This document shows positions 52,919 through 62,637 of a stretch of DNA of 64,000 nucleotides, piece after piece. How positions within the stretch are numbered: the stretch's first letter is position 1; each line of letters opens with the position of its first letter. The notes under the pieces were generated by a model. That model ran no database searches. It had not been told where the DNA came from and saw nothing but the letters and a program-made list of their open reading frames with translations. This stretch comes from Oceanicola sp. (GTDB taxonomy: Bacteria > Pseudomonadota > Alphaproteobacteria > Rhodobacterales > Rhodobacteraceae): NCBI GenBank assembly GCA_022447275.1, contig JAKVBK010000006.1:1-64000 (forward strand). The letters are read 5' to 3'. A program made the translations under genes and the position numbers.

Positions 52919-54592
52919 GTGCGCGATACCCGGCCCATTTTTGATGGTGACGTCGTTCTCGGGGAAGACTGGGTCTCCCCCGATGCGACGGACCGCGAGA
53001 TACGCGCAAACCGCGCCAGGCGCGGCTACCTGACCCTCAATCGGTCGCCGTTGGCCCGCAAAATTATCACGTTTAATCTGATCGGCCTGCTCATCCTGAT
53101 TGCGGGCGTGTTCTATCTTAACCCGTTCCGTGACAGTCTGGCCGCGCAGCGCACCGCCGCATTGCAATCTGAAGCGCAACTGATTGCCGATGTTCTGGCT
53201 TTGCAGGTGGACCCGGGCGCAACAACACTGTCCGATGGCGCGGATCCTGCTGAAACCCTTGCGCAGCTTTCCCTATCCGATGGCGTGGATGTCTATATTT
53301 TTGACGACACAGCCACGCGCGTTGCCCGGACAAACTCGCCAGCGCTCATTGATGCGGACATCGCCGGGAATACGGTCATAACCGACCTGCTCAACAACAT
53401 GTGGGAGCGTATGACCCACCTGCTGTCACCCGGGTCTCAGGACGTGACAGCGCCGGACGGGGAGGCCCTGGCGCAATCCCTTGTAAATGCATCCTTGCAA
53501 GGCCAGACAGTCAGCCGCGCGGGGCGCGATGCGTCGGGCGATACGCTCTTCACTGTCGCAACACCGATTGAGGTTGATGGAAACGTTCTTGGGGTCGTCG
53601 CCGTTGCATCCGCCGCCGGTGAGATTGACGCACTCGTAAGGACGGAACGCGAACAGGTTTTGCAGATGTTCGTGATTGCAATCTTGGTGTCGATCGGCTT
53701 GTCACTTGTGTTGGCTTCCACGATTGCCAACCCTCTGTCAGACCTCGCCACGGCTGCCGAAATCGGGCGCGACCGCAATGTGCGCAACGTTGTGCCCGGG
53801 CGGGTGCGCATTCCCGACCTGTCTGGCCGCCCCGATGAAATCGGACGGCTCTCCGGGGCCTTGCGTGGCATGGTCGCAGCGCTCTACGACAGGATCGATG
53901 CCAACGAACAGTTTGCAGCTGATGTCTCACACGAGATCAAGAACCCGCTCGCATCCTTGCGCTCGGCCGTAGGTACGATGCGCATTGCCAAGCGGGAGGA
54001 TCAACGGGAAAAGCTGCTCGACGTTATCGAGCATGACGTGCGCCGGCTTGACAGGCTGGTCAGCGATATCTCGAACGCTTCCCGTCTCGACAGCGAATTG
54101 GTCAAGGAAGAAGAGACCGCGTTCGATCTTCTCAAGATGATTGAAAACCTGTCCATGTTCCTGAGCGAGGATGCCGCCAAACAGGGCGTCGATTTCATCT
54201 CGGATCTGCCGTCAGAGCCAATTCAAATTCTTGGGCTTGAGGCCCGTCTGGCACAGGTGTTTGTCAATCTGATCACCAACGCAGTGTCTTTCTGTGAACC
54301 GGGTGATGCGGTGCGCGTTTGGGTCCGCAAGCGCAGCGACCGCGTTTTGGTGGTTGTCGAAGACACAGGCCCCGGCATACCCGAGCAAGCCCTGACAAAA
54401 ATCTTCAACCGCTTCTACTCAGAGCGCCCCGTCGGCCAATTTGGCGATCACTCTGGCCTTGGCCTCGCGATCTCAAAGCAAATTGTCGAGGCCCATGGCG
54501 GCGTGATCTGGGCGGAGAACATCCGTCCAACATCGGCTGACCCTGTCTCGGAGCCGCTTGGCGCACGGTTTGTTGTCGGCCTGCCCGTCTAG
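52919..54592 (+). CDS. chvG: Sensor histidine kinase ChvG
   Basis: Membrane sensor kinase, 557 residues, GTG start with AGGAG upstream. Two membrane segments (about 49-68 and 249-271) frame a periplasmic domain of about 180 residues, followed by a HAMP linker, the phosphoacceptor His338 (DVSHEIKNPLASLRSA), the N-box NLITNAV and G-boxes EDTGPGI and GDHSGLGLAI. It phosphorylates ChvI and responds to envelope or acid stress in related bacteria. The gene is 43 nt after chvI and co-transcribed. Confidence 0.94.
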   Translation: MRDTRPIFDGDVVLGEDWVSPDATDREIRANRARRGYLTLNRSPLARKIITFNLIGLLILIAGVFYLNPFRDSLAAQRTAALQSEAQLIADVLALQVDPGATTLSDGADPAETLAQLSLSDGVDVYIFDDTATRVARTNSPALIDADIAGNTVITDLLNNMWERMTHLLSPGSQDVTAPDGEALAQSLVNASLQGQTVSRAGRDASGDTLFTVATPIEVDGNVLGVVAVASAAGEIDALVRTEREQVLQMFVIAILVSIGLSLVLASTIANPLSDLATAAEIGRDRNVRNVVPGRVRIPDLSGRPDEIGRLSGALRGMVAALYDRIDANEQFAADVSHEIKNPLASLRSAVGTMRIAKREDQREKLLDVIEHDVRRLDRLVSDISNASRLDSELVKEEETAFDLLKMIENLSMFLSEDAAKQGVDFISDLPSEPIQILGLEARLAQVFVNLITNAVSFCEPGDAVRVWVRKRSDRVLVVVEDTGPGIPEQALTKIFNRFYSERPVGQFGDHSGLGLAISKQIVEAHGGVIWAENIRPTSADPVSEPLGARFVVGLPV

Positions 54593-54604
54593 GGCAGCGT
54601 TTTA

Positions 54605-55087
54605 ATGCCTGCTGCACCCGATACACCTTTCCCTGACCTGTCATCGGCCGGGAGGGGGATGGTGCATGCAACATCGGTTGCAGTTGCCGGCAAGGGCATC
54701 TTAATCGGTGGGCAATCGGGGGCGGGAAAATCTTCGCTGGCGCTGCAAATGCTCGCCCTCGGGGCAGATTTGATCTCAGATGACATCACACAGGTGACAC
54801 CAATGCGCCCGGCCCCTTTGCTCAGCCCCGCGCCGCGGATCGCTGGGCATATCGAGGCCCGTGGGCTCGGTTTGCTTGCCTTGCCGTTTGTAGAAGACGT
54901 ACCTCTGCATTTCGCAATTTGGCTGCTCCCGCCCGAAACACGCGGGGAACGGCTGCCCTCTGCGCAAGAAATTGATCTCTTTGGGGCGCCGACTCACTTG
55001 TTTACAACATCTCTTGCCCCACACTTGGGGTCAGCCCTTATGCTCTGCTTGCGCAGTGGCATACCGCCAAAAGACCAGATTGAATGA
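54605..55087 (+). CDS. hprK: HPr kinase/phosphorylase, short alphaproteobacterial form
   Basis: 160 residues, only the C-terminal kinase domain, as is typical in alphaproteobacteria (the classic enzyme is about 310). The P-loop GGQSGAGKSS is at 35-44 and ADLISDDITQVTP follows at 54-66; the RGLGLLALPF segment is the family catalytic-loop region. It phosphorylates HPr on its regulatory Ser, linking the PTS to other controls. It starts 12 nt after chvG and overlaps rapZ (ATGA). Confidence 0.9.
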   Translation: MPAAPDTPFPDLSSAGRGMVHATSVAVAGKGILIGGQSGAGKSSLALQMLALGADLISDDITQVTPMRPAPLLSPAPRIAGHIEARGLGLLALPFVEDVPLHFAIWLLPPETRGERLPSAQEIDLFGAPTHLFTTSLAPHLGSALMLCLRSGIPPKDQIE

Positions 55088-56022
55088 CGACAGCACCTCA
55101 GACCGCCTCCACGCCACGAGACCAACCAAGCATTGTGCTGGTGACAGGGCTGTCTGGCGCAGGGCGCTCAACTGCTACGAATGCTTTGGAAGATCTCGGG
55201 TTCGAAACCATCGAGAACCTGCCGCTCGGCCTGATGCCAAGACTGATGGAAGGGCCCCCGCTTGAGCATCGGATCGCGCTGGGGATCGCGGCAGGAACAC
55301 GTGGTTTTTCAGCAGATGCTCTGCTGGATCTCATCGAAGGCCCGCTGAGCGCGCAGCACATGGAATTGCTCTATCTCGATTGCCGCCCGGATGTTCTGCA
55401 TCGGCGCTACTCCGAGACACGCAGACGCCATCCTGCCGCGCCCGCCGAAGGCCCGGCAATCGGCATCGCGCGCGAGATTGACTTGCTCGCACCCGTTCGT
55501 GATCGCGCCGATTTCCTGATCGATACATCGGATATGTCCCTGCACGATCTGCGCGCCGAGATTGACCGGCTGTTCGGAGGGGCGCGCGAAAGCCGCCTTG
55601 CCGTCAGCGTCCAGTCTTTCTCCTACAAGCGCGGCCTGCCGCGCGGCCTCGACTTCGTTTTTGATTGTCGTTTTCTGCGCAATCCCTATTGGGATGACCT
55701 GCTGCGCCCCCGCGATGGTCGCGATCCGGACGTGGCGGCCTACATCGCCGAAGACGCCCGATACGCCCCGTTCTTTGAAAGGGTTAAGAGCCTTATGGAC
55801 TTGGTCTTGCCAGCCCATGTGGAAGAGGGCAAAAGCCACTTGTCCATCGGGTTTGGATGTACGGGTGGCAAGCATCGCTCAGTCTGTGTTACGCAAGCGC
55901 TTGCATCGACACTTGCCGAAAACGGATGGCAGGTGTCTATTCGCCACAGAGAGTTGCCCAGGGGTGGTGCAGCCGCAACCGCGCCTGAGGGCGCCCAGAA
56001 CGCACCGGGGGGTAGTCGGTGA
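55084..56022 (+). CDS. rapZ: RNase adapter protein RapZ (YvcJ family)
   Basis: 312 residues: an N-terminal P-loop GLSGAGRST (22-30) with ALEDLGFETIENLPLGLMP, and a C-terminal domain ending in LSIGFGCTGGKHRSVCVTQALA, both family hallmarks. In E. coli it steers RNase E to small RNAs of amino-sugar control; in alphaproteobacteria its partners are less clear. It sits between hprK and the EIIA gene and overlaps both. Confidence 0.95.
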   Translation: MTTAPQTASTPRDQPSIVLVTGLSGAGRSTATNALEDLGFETIENLPLGLMPRLMEGPPLEHRIALGIAAGTRGFSADALLDLIEGPLSAQHMELLYLDCRPDVLHRRYSETRRRHPAAPAEGPAIGIAREIDLLAPVRDRADFLIDTSDMSLHDLRAEIDRLFGGARESRLAVSVQSFSYKRGLPRGLDFVFDCRFLRNPYWDDLLRPRDGRDPDVAAYIAEDARYAPFFERVKSLMDLVLPAHVEEGKSHLSIGFGCTGGKHRSVCVTQALASTLAENGWQVSIRHRELPRGGAAATAPEGAQNAPGGSR

Positions 56023-56405
56023 TCGGAATTGTGATCGTCGCACATGGGGGGCTGGCGCAGGAATACCTGTCTGCCGTCGAACATGTTGTCGGCCGGCAAT
56101 CCGGCATGTTGGCAATCTCCATCGGCCCAGACCACGACAGAACTGCAAAGCAATCTGAAATCTGCGATGCCGCTGATGCTGTAGATTGTGGCGACGGGGT
56201 TGTCGTTGTCACGGACATGTTCGGTGGCAGCCCGTCTAACCTGTCGCTCAAAGCCTGCAGCCCCGCAAACCGCAAGATCCTCTACGGCGCCAATCTGCCC
56301 ATGTTGATCAAGCTGGCAAAATGCCGGGACAAGTCGGTCGAAAGCGCCGCTGCCTCTGCATTGGATGCCGGGCGCAAGTATATCAACAGCTTTGACGGCG
56401 CATGA
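56019..56405 (+). CDS. PTS EIIA component, mannose/fructose type
   Basis: 128 residues, GTG start overlapping the rapZ stop (GTGA). The phosphorylated His9 is in MIGIVIVAHGGLAQEYL, and VVVVTDMFGGSPSNLSLK is the family core. Without sugar EIIB/EIIC partners here it is a regulatory domain that receives phosphate from HPr, as in the PTS-Ntr of alphaproteobacteria. Confidence 0.93.
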   Translation: MIGIVIVAHGGLAQEYLSAVEHVVGRQSGMLAISIGPDHDRTAKQSEICDAADAVDCGDGVVVVTDMFGGSPSNLSLKACSPANRKILYGANLPMLIKLAKCRDKSVESAAASALDAGRKYINSFDGA

Positions 56406-56441
56406 CCGTCCTGCGATCCCATTGAACAAGGTGACCCCACC

Positions 56442-56714
56442 GTGACCCTTTCCCGAACACTTCAAATCGTCAATGAGAAGGGATTGCATGCCCGCGCCTC
56501 CGCAAAATTTGTGGAAACCGTGGAGGGCTTCGATGCGCGCTGCACTGTCTCTAAAGATGGATTGGATGCCGCAGGCGACAGTATTATGGGGCTTTTGATG
56601 TTGGCAGCCTCAAAGGGAACCACTATTGAAGTCCAAATTCATGGTGACGAGGCAGCAGAGCTTGCCGAGGCTTTGGAGCGTCTGGTTGCCGACCGTTTCG
56701 GAGAACCGGTCTAG
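56442..56714 (+). CDS. ptsH: Phosphocarrier protein HPr
   Basis: 90 residues, GTG start. His16 in EKGLHARASAKFV accepts phosphate from enzyme I, and Ser47 in AGDSIMGLLML is the HprK target. It belongs to the nitrogen/regulatory PTS with the EIIA and HprK genes upstream. Enzyme I is not in this window. Confidence 0.95.
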   Translation: MTLSRTLQIVNEKGLHARASAKFVETVEGFDARCTVSKDGLDAAGDSIMGLLMLAASKGTTIEVQIHGDEAAELAEALERLVADRFGEPV

Positions 56715-56799
56715 GATATCACGGCACGGCCACTTGGCCGGTCCTGCCGGGCGGGCGGCGCAGGCCCCCGTCGTTCGGCCAACAAAGGAGCCAACGCGT

Positions 56800-57705
56800 T
56801 TGGTCCACAGCACGCAACCTTCACGGCAACCCGTTATGACGCGGCAAATGCTTGGCCGGCAGGGGGATGGGACAAACCTGTCCGAACAGCCCTATGACCG
56901 CCGCCGTCTGTCCTATGCCGCAACTTTTCCCCACCCGGTCCAGCGGCTGACGATTCAGACGCTTGAATTCCTGACCGGAAAACTGCGCTTGCTGCGTCTG
57001 ATCCGCAAGTTTGAGGCCATGGGCGTGCCCGAGGGACAGGCGTTTTGGGACCAGGCGCTCGGGTTGATGGGAATCGACCTGATAACGCCCGAAGCGCAAT
57101 TCGAGAATATTCCGAAAGAAGGGCCGCTGGTTATTGTCGCCAACCACCCCCACGGGCTGGTCGACGGCATGATTTTGGCGGAATTGATCGGACGCCGGCG
57201 CACCGACTACAAAATTCTGACCCGGTCACTCCTCACCGGCGTGGGCGAGATTGAAGAGTTCTTGATCCCCGTCCCGTTCCCCCACGAAGAAAATTCGCTG
57301 GAACAGAGCCTCGAGATGCGCAAGCGGTCAATGGACCATCTCAAGGATGGCGGGTGCATCGCGCTCTTTCCGTCTGGTGTCGTGGCGTCTTCCAACACCA
57401 TGTTTGGCCCGTCGGTCGAGCCGGACTGGAACCCGTTTACCGCGAAGATGATCCAACGCTCGGGGGCGAAAGTGGTGCCGATCTACTTCCCAGGCGCAAA
57501 TTCGCGCTGGTACCAGATCGCCAATCAGATTTCAGCATCCTTCCGCCAAGGCCTTTTGCTGCACGAGGTGGTGCATGCGCTCAACAAGCCTCAGTCACCA
57601 ATCGTCGGAAACCTGATTGAGCGCGCAGAAATCGAAGCCTGGGCCTCAAATCCCCGCGGCTTTGTGGCTTGGCTGCGTGAAATCACCATGGGCCTGGGCA
57701 AGTAA
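56800..57705 (+). CDS. Lysophospholipid acyltransferase family protein
   Basis: 301 residues. The acyltransferase motif NHPHGLVDG (HxxxxD), then LFPSGVVASSNTMFG and VVPIYFPGANSRWY are present. A large N-terminal region precedes. TTG at 56800 has AAGGAG 9 nt upstream and is preferred; an ATG at 56836 is an alternative without a ribosome site. It follows HPr by 85 nt. It may use acyl-ACP or acyl-CoA to acylate a phospholipid or a lipid A-like acceptor; the acceptor is unknown. Confidence 0.82.
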   Translation: MVHSTQPSRQPVMTRQMLGRQGDGTNLSEQPYDRRRLSYAATFPHPVQRLTIQTLEFLTGKLRLLRLIRKFEAMGVPEGQAFWDQALGLMGIDLITPEAQFENIPKEGPLVIVANHPHGLVDGMILAELIGRRRTDYKILTRSLLTGVGEIEEFLIPVPFPHEENSLEQSLEMRKRSMDHLKDGGCIALFPSGVVASSNTMFGPSVEPDWNPFTAKMIQRSGAKVVPIYFPGANSRWYQIANQISASFRQGLLLHEVVHALNKPQSPIVGNLIERAEIEAWASNPRGFVAWLREITMGLGK

Positions 57706-57821
57706 TCACGCTGTAACGGGCACGGCGCGCGCGACGCAGCTGTTGCCCCGCTTAAAAGCATAGCAACGTTGCAAATCGACAAAGCGCTGCGTATGTCGGG
57801 AATTGCCACGAGGGAACACCG

Positions 57822-58850
57822 ATGAACTGGATTTCAAATTACGTCCGGCCCAAGATCAACTCGCTCTTCTCCCGCCGGGAAGTGCCTGAGAATCTGTGGA
57901 CCAAGTGCCCGCAATGCGGAACCATGCTGTTCCATCGCGAACTGCGCGACAGCCTGAATGTCTGCACATCGTGCAATCACCATATGCCGATCAGTCCCCG
58001 CGCTCGGTTTGCCAGCCTGTTCGATGGCGGGATCTACACCGAAGTAGAGGTGCCGGAACCCGTGCTCGATCCGCTGCAATTCCGCGATCAGAAGCGCTAC
58101 CCCGACCGCATGAAGACCGCGCAGAAAACAACCGGTGAAGCAGAAGCAATGCTGGTTGGTGAGGGCGAAATGGGACGCACGCCAATCATCGCGGCAGCCC
58201 AGGATTTCAGCTTCATGGGTGGCTCCATGGGCATGTATGTCGGCAATGCCATCATTGCGGCTGCCACCCGTGCTGTCGCGCGCAAACGCCCCCTTATCCT
58301 GTTTTCTGCCGCTGGCGGTGCGCGGATGCAGGAAGGCATCCTCAGCCTGATGCAAATGCCGCGGACAACAGTCGCGGTGGAAATGCTCAAGGAAGCAGGC
58401 CTGCCCTATATCGTTGTGCTCACGCACCCCACGACCGGTGGTGTGACAGCGTCCTACGCGATGCTCGGCGACGTCCATATCGCGGAGCCAAACGCTCTGA
58501 TCTGTTTTGCTGGCCCCCGCGTGATCGAACAGACGATCCGTGAGAAACTGCCCGAAGGCTTCCAACGCGCCGAGTATCTGCTGGAACACGGCATGCTGGA
58601 TCGTGTCACCCAACGCAGCGATCTGCGCGAAGAGCTGATTACGATCACCCGGATGTTGATGGGCATGAAGGCCGCGGTGAAAGGTGATTTGCCTGCCCCG
58701 GGTCAGCCCGACCGGTTGAATGCCCTGCCCGCGCCAGACAGCGCGCAGCAGGCCCCCCGGGCTGACATGGCCGAGACGGACGAGCCCAGCGCGCCCGAAC
58801 CTGAAAAGGACGGCCGTGTTCCCATGGGCCGTGTGCCCGGCACCTCCTGA
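57822..58850 (+). CDS. accD: Acetyl-CoA carboxylase carboxyltransferase beta subunit
   Basis: First committed step of fatty-acid synthesis with AccA, biotin carboxylase and BCCP. It is 342 residues: a zinc ribbon with Cys29, Cys32, Cys48 and Cys51, then the carboxyltransferase domain with [23 protein letters not shown] and [19 protein letters not shown] Pro/Ala/Asp-rich C-terminal tail (about 290-342) extends past the family core. It is next to folC, 15 nt apart; accD-folC is a common order. Confidence 0.96.
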   Translation: MNWISNYVRPKINSLFSRREVPENLWTKCPQCGTMLFHRELRDSLNVCTSCNHHMPISPRARFASLFDGGIYTEVEVPEPVLDPLQFRDQKRYPDRMKTAQKTTGEAEAMLVGEGEMGRTPIIAAAQDFSFMGGSMGMYVGNAIIAAATRAVARKRPLILFSAAGGARMQEGILSLMQMPRTTVAVEMLKEAGLPYIVVLTHPTTGGVTASYAMLGDVHIAEPNALICFAGPRVIEQTIREKLPEGFQRAEYLLEHGMLDRVTQRSDLREELITITRMLMGMKAAVKGDLPAPGQPDRLNALPAPDSAQQAPRADMAETDEPSAPEPEKDGRVPMGRVPGTS

Positions 58851-58865
58851 TCCGGGCCCAACCCC

Positions 58866-60161
58866 ATGACCGAGCAGGACTGTGCCCGCTCCGAGGGGCT
58901 GCTGGCACAAATGCTGGCGCTGCACCCGACGGAGATCGACCTGTCGTTGGATCGGATGCACCGGCTTTTGCAAGCCATGGGGGCACCCCATGAACGTCTG
59001 AAAAACGTTCTGCATATCGCGGGCACCAACGGCAAAGGATCCACCCAAGCCTACCTGAAAGCAGGCTTGCGCGCCGCCGGCAGGTCTGTCGCCGCCTATA
59101 CATCGCCGCATCTGGTCCGGTTTCACGAGCGTATTGAGCTGCCTGACGGGCCCATCCAAGAGCCTGTTCTTTGTGATGTGCTAGAGCGGACTTTGATTGC
59201 AAACGGCCCGCACCCAATCACCTATTTCGAGGCCACGACAGCCGCCGCCTTTATGGCCTTTGCAGAGGCCACACCCGATGATGTCATTCTCGAAGTCGGG
59301 TTGGGCGGCCGGTTGGACGCCACCAATGTCATCGCCAAGCCGCGGCTTTGCGTGATCACGCCCATCGATATGGATCACCAGGATTTCCTCGGTGATACCC
59401 TGCACCAGATCGCAGCTGAGAAGGCCGGCATTCTGAAGGCCGGGGTGCCCTGTATCGTGGGCCGACAGCAGGATGCAGCGCTCGACGTGATCGAACGCCG
59501 CGCCGAAAGACTGGGGGCGCCTTTGTGTGTGTTGGGGCAACATTGGCACGCCTGGCAAGAACATGACCGACTGGTGTTTCAGGATGAAACAGGGCTGCTG
59601 GATCTGCCCCTGCCCCGCCTGCCCGGACGCCATCAGATCGAAAACGCCGGTATGGCCCTCGCGGCCCTGCGCAGCCTTGGCATGCAGGAAGATGTCTGCA
59701 CGGCCGCCATGCAAACGGCCACGTGGCCCGCGCGTATGGAGCGCCTGCGCGGAGGGGCCCTGTCAGGCGGCTTTGCGCAGGGCGAGCTCTGGCTCGATGG
59801 CGGGCACAATCCGGCCGCGGCGCAAGCCTTGGCCGACACTCTGCGCAGCCTGCCGCCACGCCCTTTGCACCTGATTGTAGGCCTGCAGGGCCAGAAGGAC
59901 GTGGACGGCTATCTTGCGCCGCTGCTCGACATCGCCAGCAGCCTGACAGCCGTGCCCGTTCCCGCAGCACGGGGCGGCGCCGCAGACCCAGAGGCGCTGG
60001 CGAAACGCGCACAAGAAATGGGATGTCAGGCGGGCACGGCGCCAGATGTCCACGCCGCCTTGGCGCACTTGGCAAAGGAGGCCCCCGAAGCGCGCGTTTT
60101 GGTCTGCGGCTCGCTCTATCTTGCCGGGGATGTTCTCAAAGCCGAGCGGGGCCACGCCTAA
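58866..60161 (+). CDS. folC: Dihydrofolate/folylpolyglutamate synthase
   Basis: Adds glutamate to dihydropteroate and folates. It is 431 residues with the P-loop IAGTNGKGST (51-60), SPHLVRFHERI and EVGLGGRLDATNVI. It is one operon with accD. The C-terminal half carries the Mur-ligase-like domain with GAHNP-type WLDGGHNPAAA. Confidence 0.95.
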   Translation: MTEQDCARSEGLLAQMLALHPTEIDLSLDRMHRLLQAMGAPHERLKNVLHIAGTNGKGSTQAYLKAGLRAAGRSVAAYTSPHLVRFHERIELPDGPIQEPVLCDVLERTLIANGPHPITYFEATTAAAFMAFAEATPDDVILEVGLGGRLDATNVIAKPRLCVITPIDMDHQDFLGDTLHQIAAEKAGILKAGVPCIVGRQQDAALDVIERRAERLGAPLCVLGQHWHAWQEHDRLVFQDETGLLDLPLPRLPGRHQIENAGMALAALRSLGMQEDVCTAAMQTATWPARMERLRGGALSGGFAQGELWLDGGHNPAAAQALADTLRSLPPRPLHLIVGLQGQKDVDGYLAPLLDIASSLTAVPVPAARGGAADPEALAKRAQEMGCQAGTAPDVHAALAHLAKEAPEARVLVCGSLYLAGDVLKAERGHA

Positions 60162-60173
60162 GCCCGTCGGGCC

Positions 60174-61247
60174 TCAGGCATCGCGGCCCCAATCCGCGTC
60201 TTGCATTTCCATGAGGCGCGAAGCCGTCCGCTCAAATTCAAAGCTGCCTTCCCCCTCGACATAGAGCATGTCCGGGCGGGCCGCTGCCGAGCAGATCAGG
60301 CGCACCTTCGCCTCATAGAGCGCGTCGATCAACGTCACGAACCGCTTGGCCTCATTGAAGTTTCGCCGGGACAGGCGCGGGATATCTTCCAGCACCAAAA
60401 CACGGGTTTGCCGGGCGATCTCGAGGTAGTCACCCGGGCCGAGCGGCTGATGGCAGAGGCTGTGAAACCCGGATTTTGCCACCCCATTGCGAAAAGCCGG
60501 AAGGGTGATCGTGCGCCCCTTTATGCGGATCTCCAGAGGCTCTGCCTTGCCACCTGTCAGATCGGCAAAAATCTCTTCCAGTTGCACCTGCACTTCGGGC
60601 GTGTGGGGGTAAAAATACACTTGCTCCCCCCCAAGCCGCCCCTGGCGATAATCCATATCGGAGGCCAGCTCCCAAATCGCCATATGCGTCTTGAGCTGTT
60701 CAATGAACGGCAGGAAAAGCTGCCGGTTCAAACCATCCTTATAAAGATCATCCGGAACCCGGTTCGAGGTGGTCACCACAGCCACACCGGCCGCGAAAAG
60801 CTGCTCAAACAGACGTCCAACGATCATCGCATCGGCAATGTCAGTGATCTGCATCTCATCGAAGGACAGCAGTTGCACCTCAGCGATGATGGCCTTCGCC
60901 ACGGGCACAATCGGGTCTTTCACAGCCGTCTGGCGGTGGTGATGCAGGGCATCCTGCACTTCCTGCATAAAGGCGTGAAAATGCACCCGCCGTTTGCGCG
61001 CCACAGGGGCCAGTTCGTGAAACAGATCCATCAGCATGGACTTGCCGCGTCCGACGCCGCCCCACAGGTAGAGGCCCCTGATCGGCGCAGGGGCCTTGGC
61101 CCGGCTGAAAAAGCCACGTTTTGGGGCCGGCGCAGACAGATCATCCAGCATGCGCTGCAATTGAGGCAAAGCCGCACGCTGAACGGCGTCTTCCTGCAAA
61201 GCCCCCCCTGCCACCCGGCTGTCATATGCATCAGAAATCGAAACCAT
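60174..61247 (-). CDS. zapE: Cell division protein ZapE (AFG1-like ATPase)
   Basis: 357 residues. The P-loop GGVGRGKS (63-70), Walker B LLSFDEMQITD and TTSNRVPDDLYKDGLNRQLFLPFI are the family features. In E. coli it binds FtsZ late in division. It is convergent with folC and divergent from the MFS gene. Confidence 0.95.
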   Translation of the reverse strand: MVSISDAYDSRVAGGALQEDAVQRAALPQLQRMLDDLSAPAPKRGFFSRAKAPAPIRGLYLWGGVGRGKSMLMDLFHELAPVARKRRVHFHAFMQEVQDALHHHRQTAVKDPIVPVAKAIIAEVQLLSFDEMQITDIADAMIVGRLFEQLFAAGVAVVTTSNRVPDDLYKDGLNRQLFLPFIEQLKTHMAIWELASDMDYRQGRLGGEQVYFYPHTPEVQVQLEEIFADLTGGKAEPLEIRIKGRTITLPAFRNGVAKSGFHSLCHQPLGPGDYLEIARQTRVLVLEDIPRLSRRNFNEAKRFVTLIDALYEAKVRLICSAAARPDMLYVEGEGSFEFERTASRLMEMQDADWGRDA

Positions 61248-61377
61248 AGGGTGTTGTTAGCGGGCACGGGCGTCAGAGGGAAGCGGAGCTTGCGCGCGCG
61301 CATCTGTGCGGCGCCTGTGCGCGCGATCTGCGCAGAACCCGTTTGACGAATGGGCCCCCGCGCGACACATTTCCCCC

Positions 61378-62613
61378 ATGGCGAAAACTCCTCTCTTTAC
61401 CCCCGTTCTTATCGGTGGCTGCTTCATCCTGCTGATCAGCTTCGGGGTGCGCGCGGCCATGGGTGTCTTCCAGATTCCCATTGCAGAGGATTTCGGCTGG
61501 GCGCGCTCCGAATTTAGCCTTGCCTTGGCCATTCAAAACCTCGCCTGGGGGATCGGGCAGCCAATCTTTGGGGCCATCGCCGAGAAAATTGGCGATCGCA
61601 AAGCCATTGTGATGGGGGTCGCGCTCTATGTGGGCGGCATGGTGCTTTCAACGCTGGCCACCACGCCCCTCGAGCACCAGTTTCTGCAATTTGCCGTGGG
61701 CATGGGCGTGGCAGGCACGGGCTTCGGCGTTATCCTGGCAATCATTGGCCGCGCGTCCAGCGATGAGAACCGGTCAATGTCGCTGGCGATTGCCTCGGCG
61801 ACAGGGTCGGTGGGCCAAATCATTGGCCCGCCAGCGGCAGAGGCATTGCTGCAGGTCATGAGCTGGCAAGAGGTTTTCCTGGTCTTTTCCGGGCTGATCC
61901 TGATGATGCTTCTCGCCCTGCCGCTGCTGCGCACGCCACAGACGGCCAGCAAGGCCCAACTGGAAGAAGCGATGGCGCCCGTGCTCAGACGTGCCTTCCG
62001 CGACCCATCCTACATCCTGATTTTCGTGGGCTTTTTTTCCTGCGGCTACCAGTTGGGTTTCCTGACATCGCATTTCCCCGCAATGGTGACAGAGATGTGC
62101 GGCCCCATACAGCCGGGCTCTGTGCTTGATGGGCTTGGCATTTCGACCACATCAGCGCTTGGGGCCCTGTCGCTGTCCATGATTGGTCTGACGAATATTG
62201 CCGGCACGCTGGCCGCGGGGTGGGCCGGTAGCCGATTCCAAAAGAAGAACCTGCTAGCCGCGATTTACATGGGGCGGACGCTGGTTGGCGCTGCATTTAT
62301 CCTCACGCCGATCACCCCGGAAACCGTGGTGCTGTTTTCGGCGGCCATGGGGGCGCTTTGGCTTGCGACTGTGCCGCTCACATCCGGGCTGGTCGCCCAT
62401 ATCTACGGGCTGCGCTATATGGGCACGCTCTATGGGATCGTGTTTTTCAGCCACCAACTGGGCAGCTTCCTTGGCATCTGGCTGGGCGGCGCGCTGTATG
62501 ACCAAACCGGCGATTACACCCTGGTTTGGTGGATCGGGGTCGCTGTGGGGCTGTTTTCCGCAATCGTGCATTTGCCAATCCGGGAAAAACCCCTGCCCGC
62601 TCAGCCTGCCTGA
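61378..62613 (+). CDS. MFS transporter
   Basis: 411 residues from MAKTPLFTPVLIGGCFILLI, twelve membrane segments. MGVFQIPIAEDFGWARSEFSLALAIQNLAWGIGQPIFGAIAEKIGDRKAIVMG is the first half and loop 2-3 signature; the pattern is that of the oxalate/formate or monocarboxylate-like MFS group. The substrate is unknown. Upstream in-frame codons to 61306 do not fit a membrane start. Confidence 0.9.
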   Translation: MAKTPLFTPVLIGGCFILLISFGVRAAMGVFQIPIAEDFGWARSEFSLALAIQNLAWGIGQPIFGAIAEKIGDRKAIVMGVALYVGGMVLSTLATTPLEHQFLQFAVGMGVAGTGFGVILAIIGRASSDENRSMSLAIASATGSVGQIIGPPAAEALLQVMSWQEVFLVFSGLILMMLLALPLLRTPQTASKAQLEEAMAPVLRRAFRDPSYILIFVGFFSCGYQLGFLTSHFPAMVTEMCGPIQPGSVLDGLGISTTSALGALSLSMIGLTNIAGTLAAGWAGSRFQKKNLLAAIYMGRTLVGAAFILTPITPETVVLFSAAMGALWLATVPLTSGLVAHIYGLRYMGTLYGIVFFSHQLGSFLGIWLGGALYDQTGDYTLVWWIGVAVGLFSAIVHLPIREKPLPAQPA

Positions 62614-62637
62614 GGCCCTAACCCGCTGGAGTGTCCA

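Noticed and set aside
57834..59159. A 441-codon open frame antisense to accD and the start of folC
   Set aside because: It spans two real genes on the opposite strand and has His/Gln-rich shadow composition.
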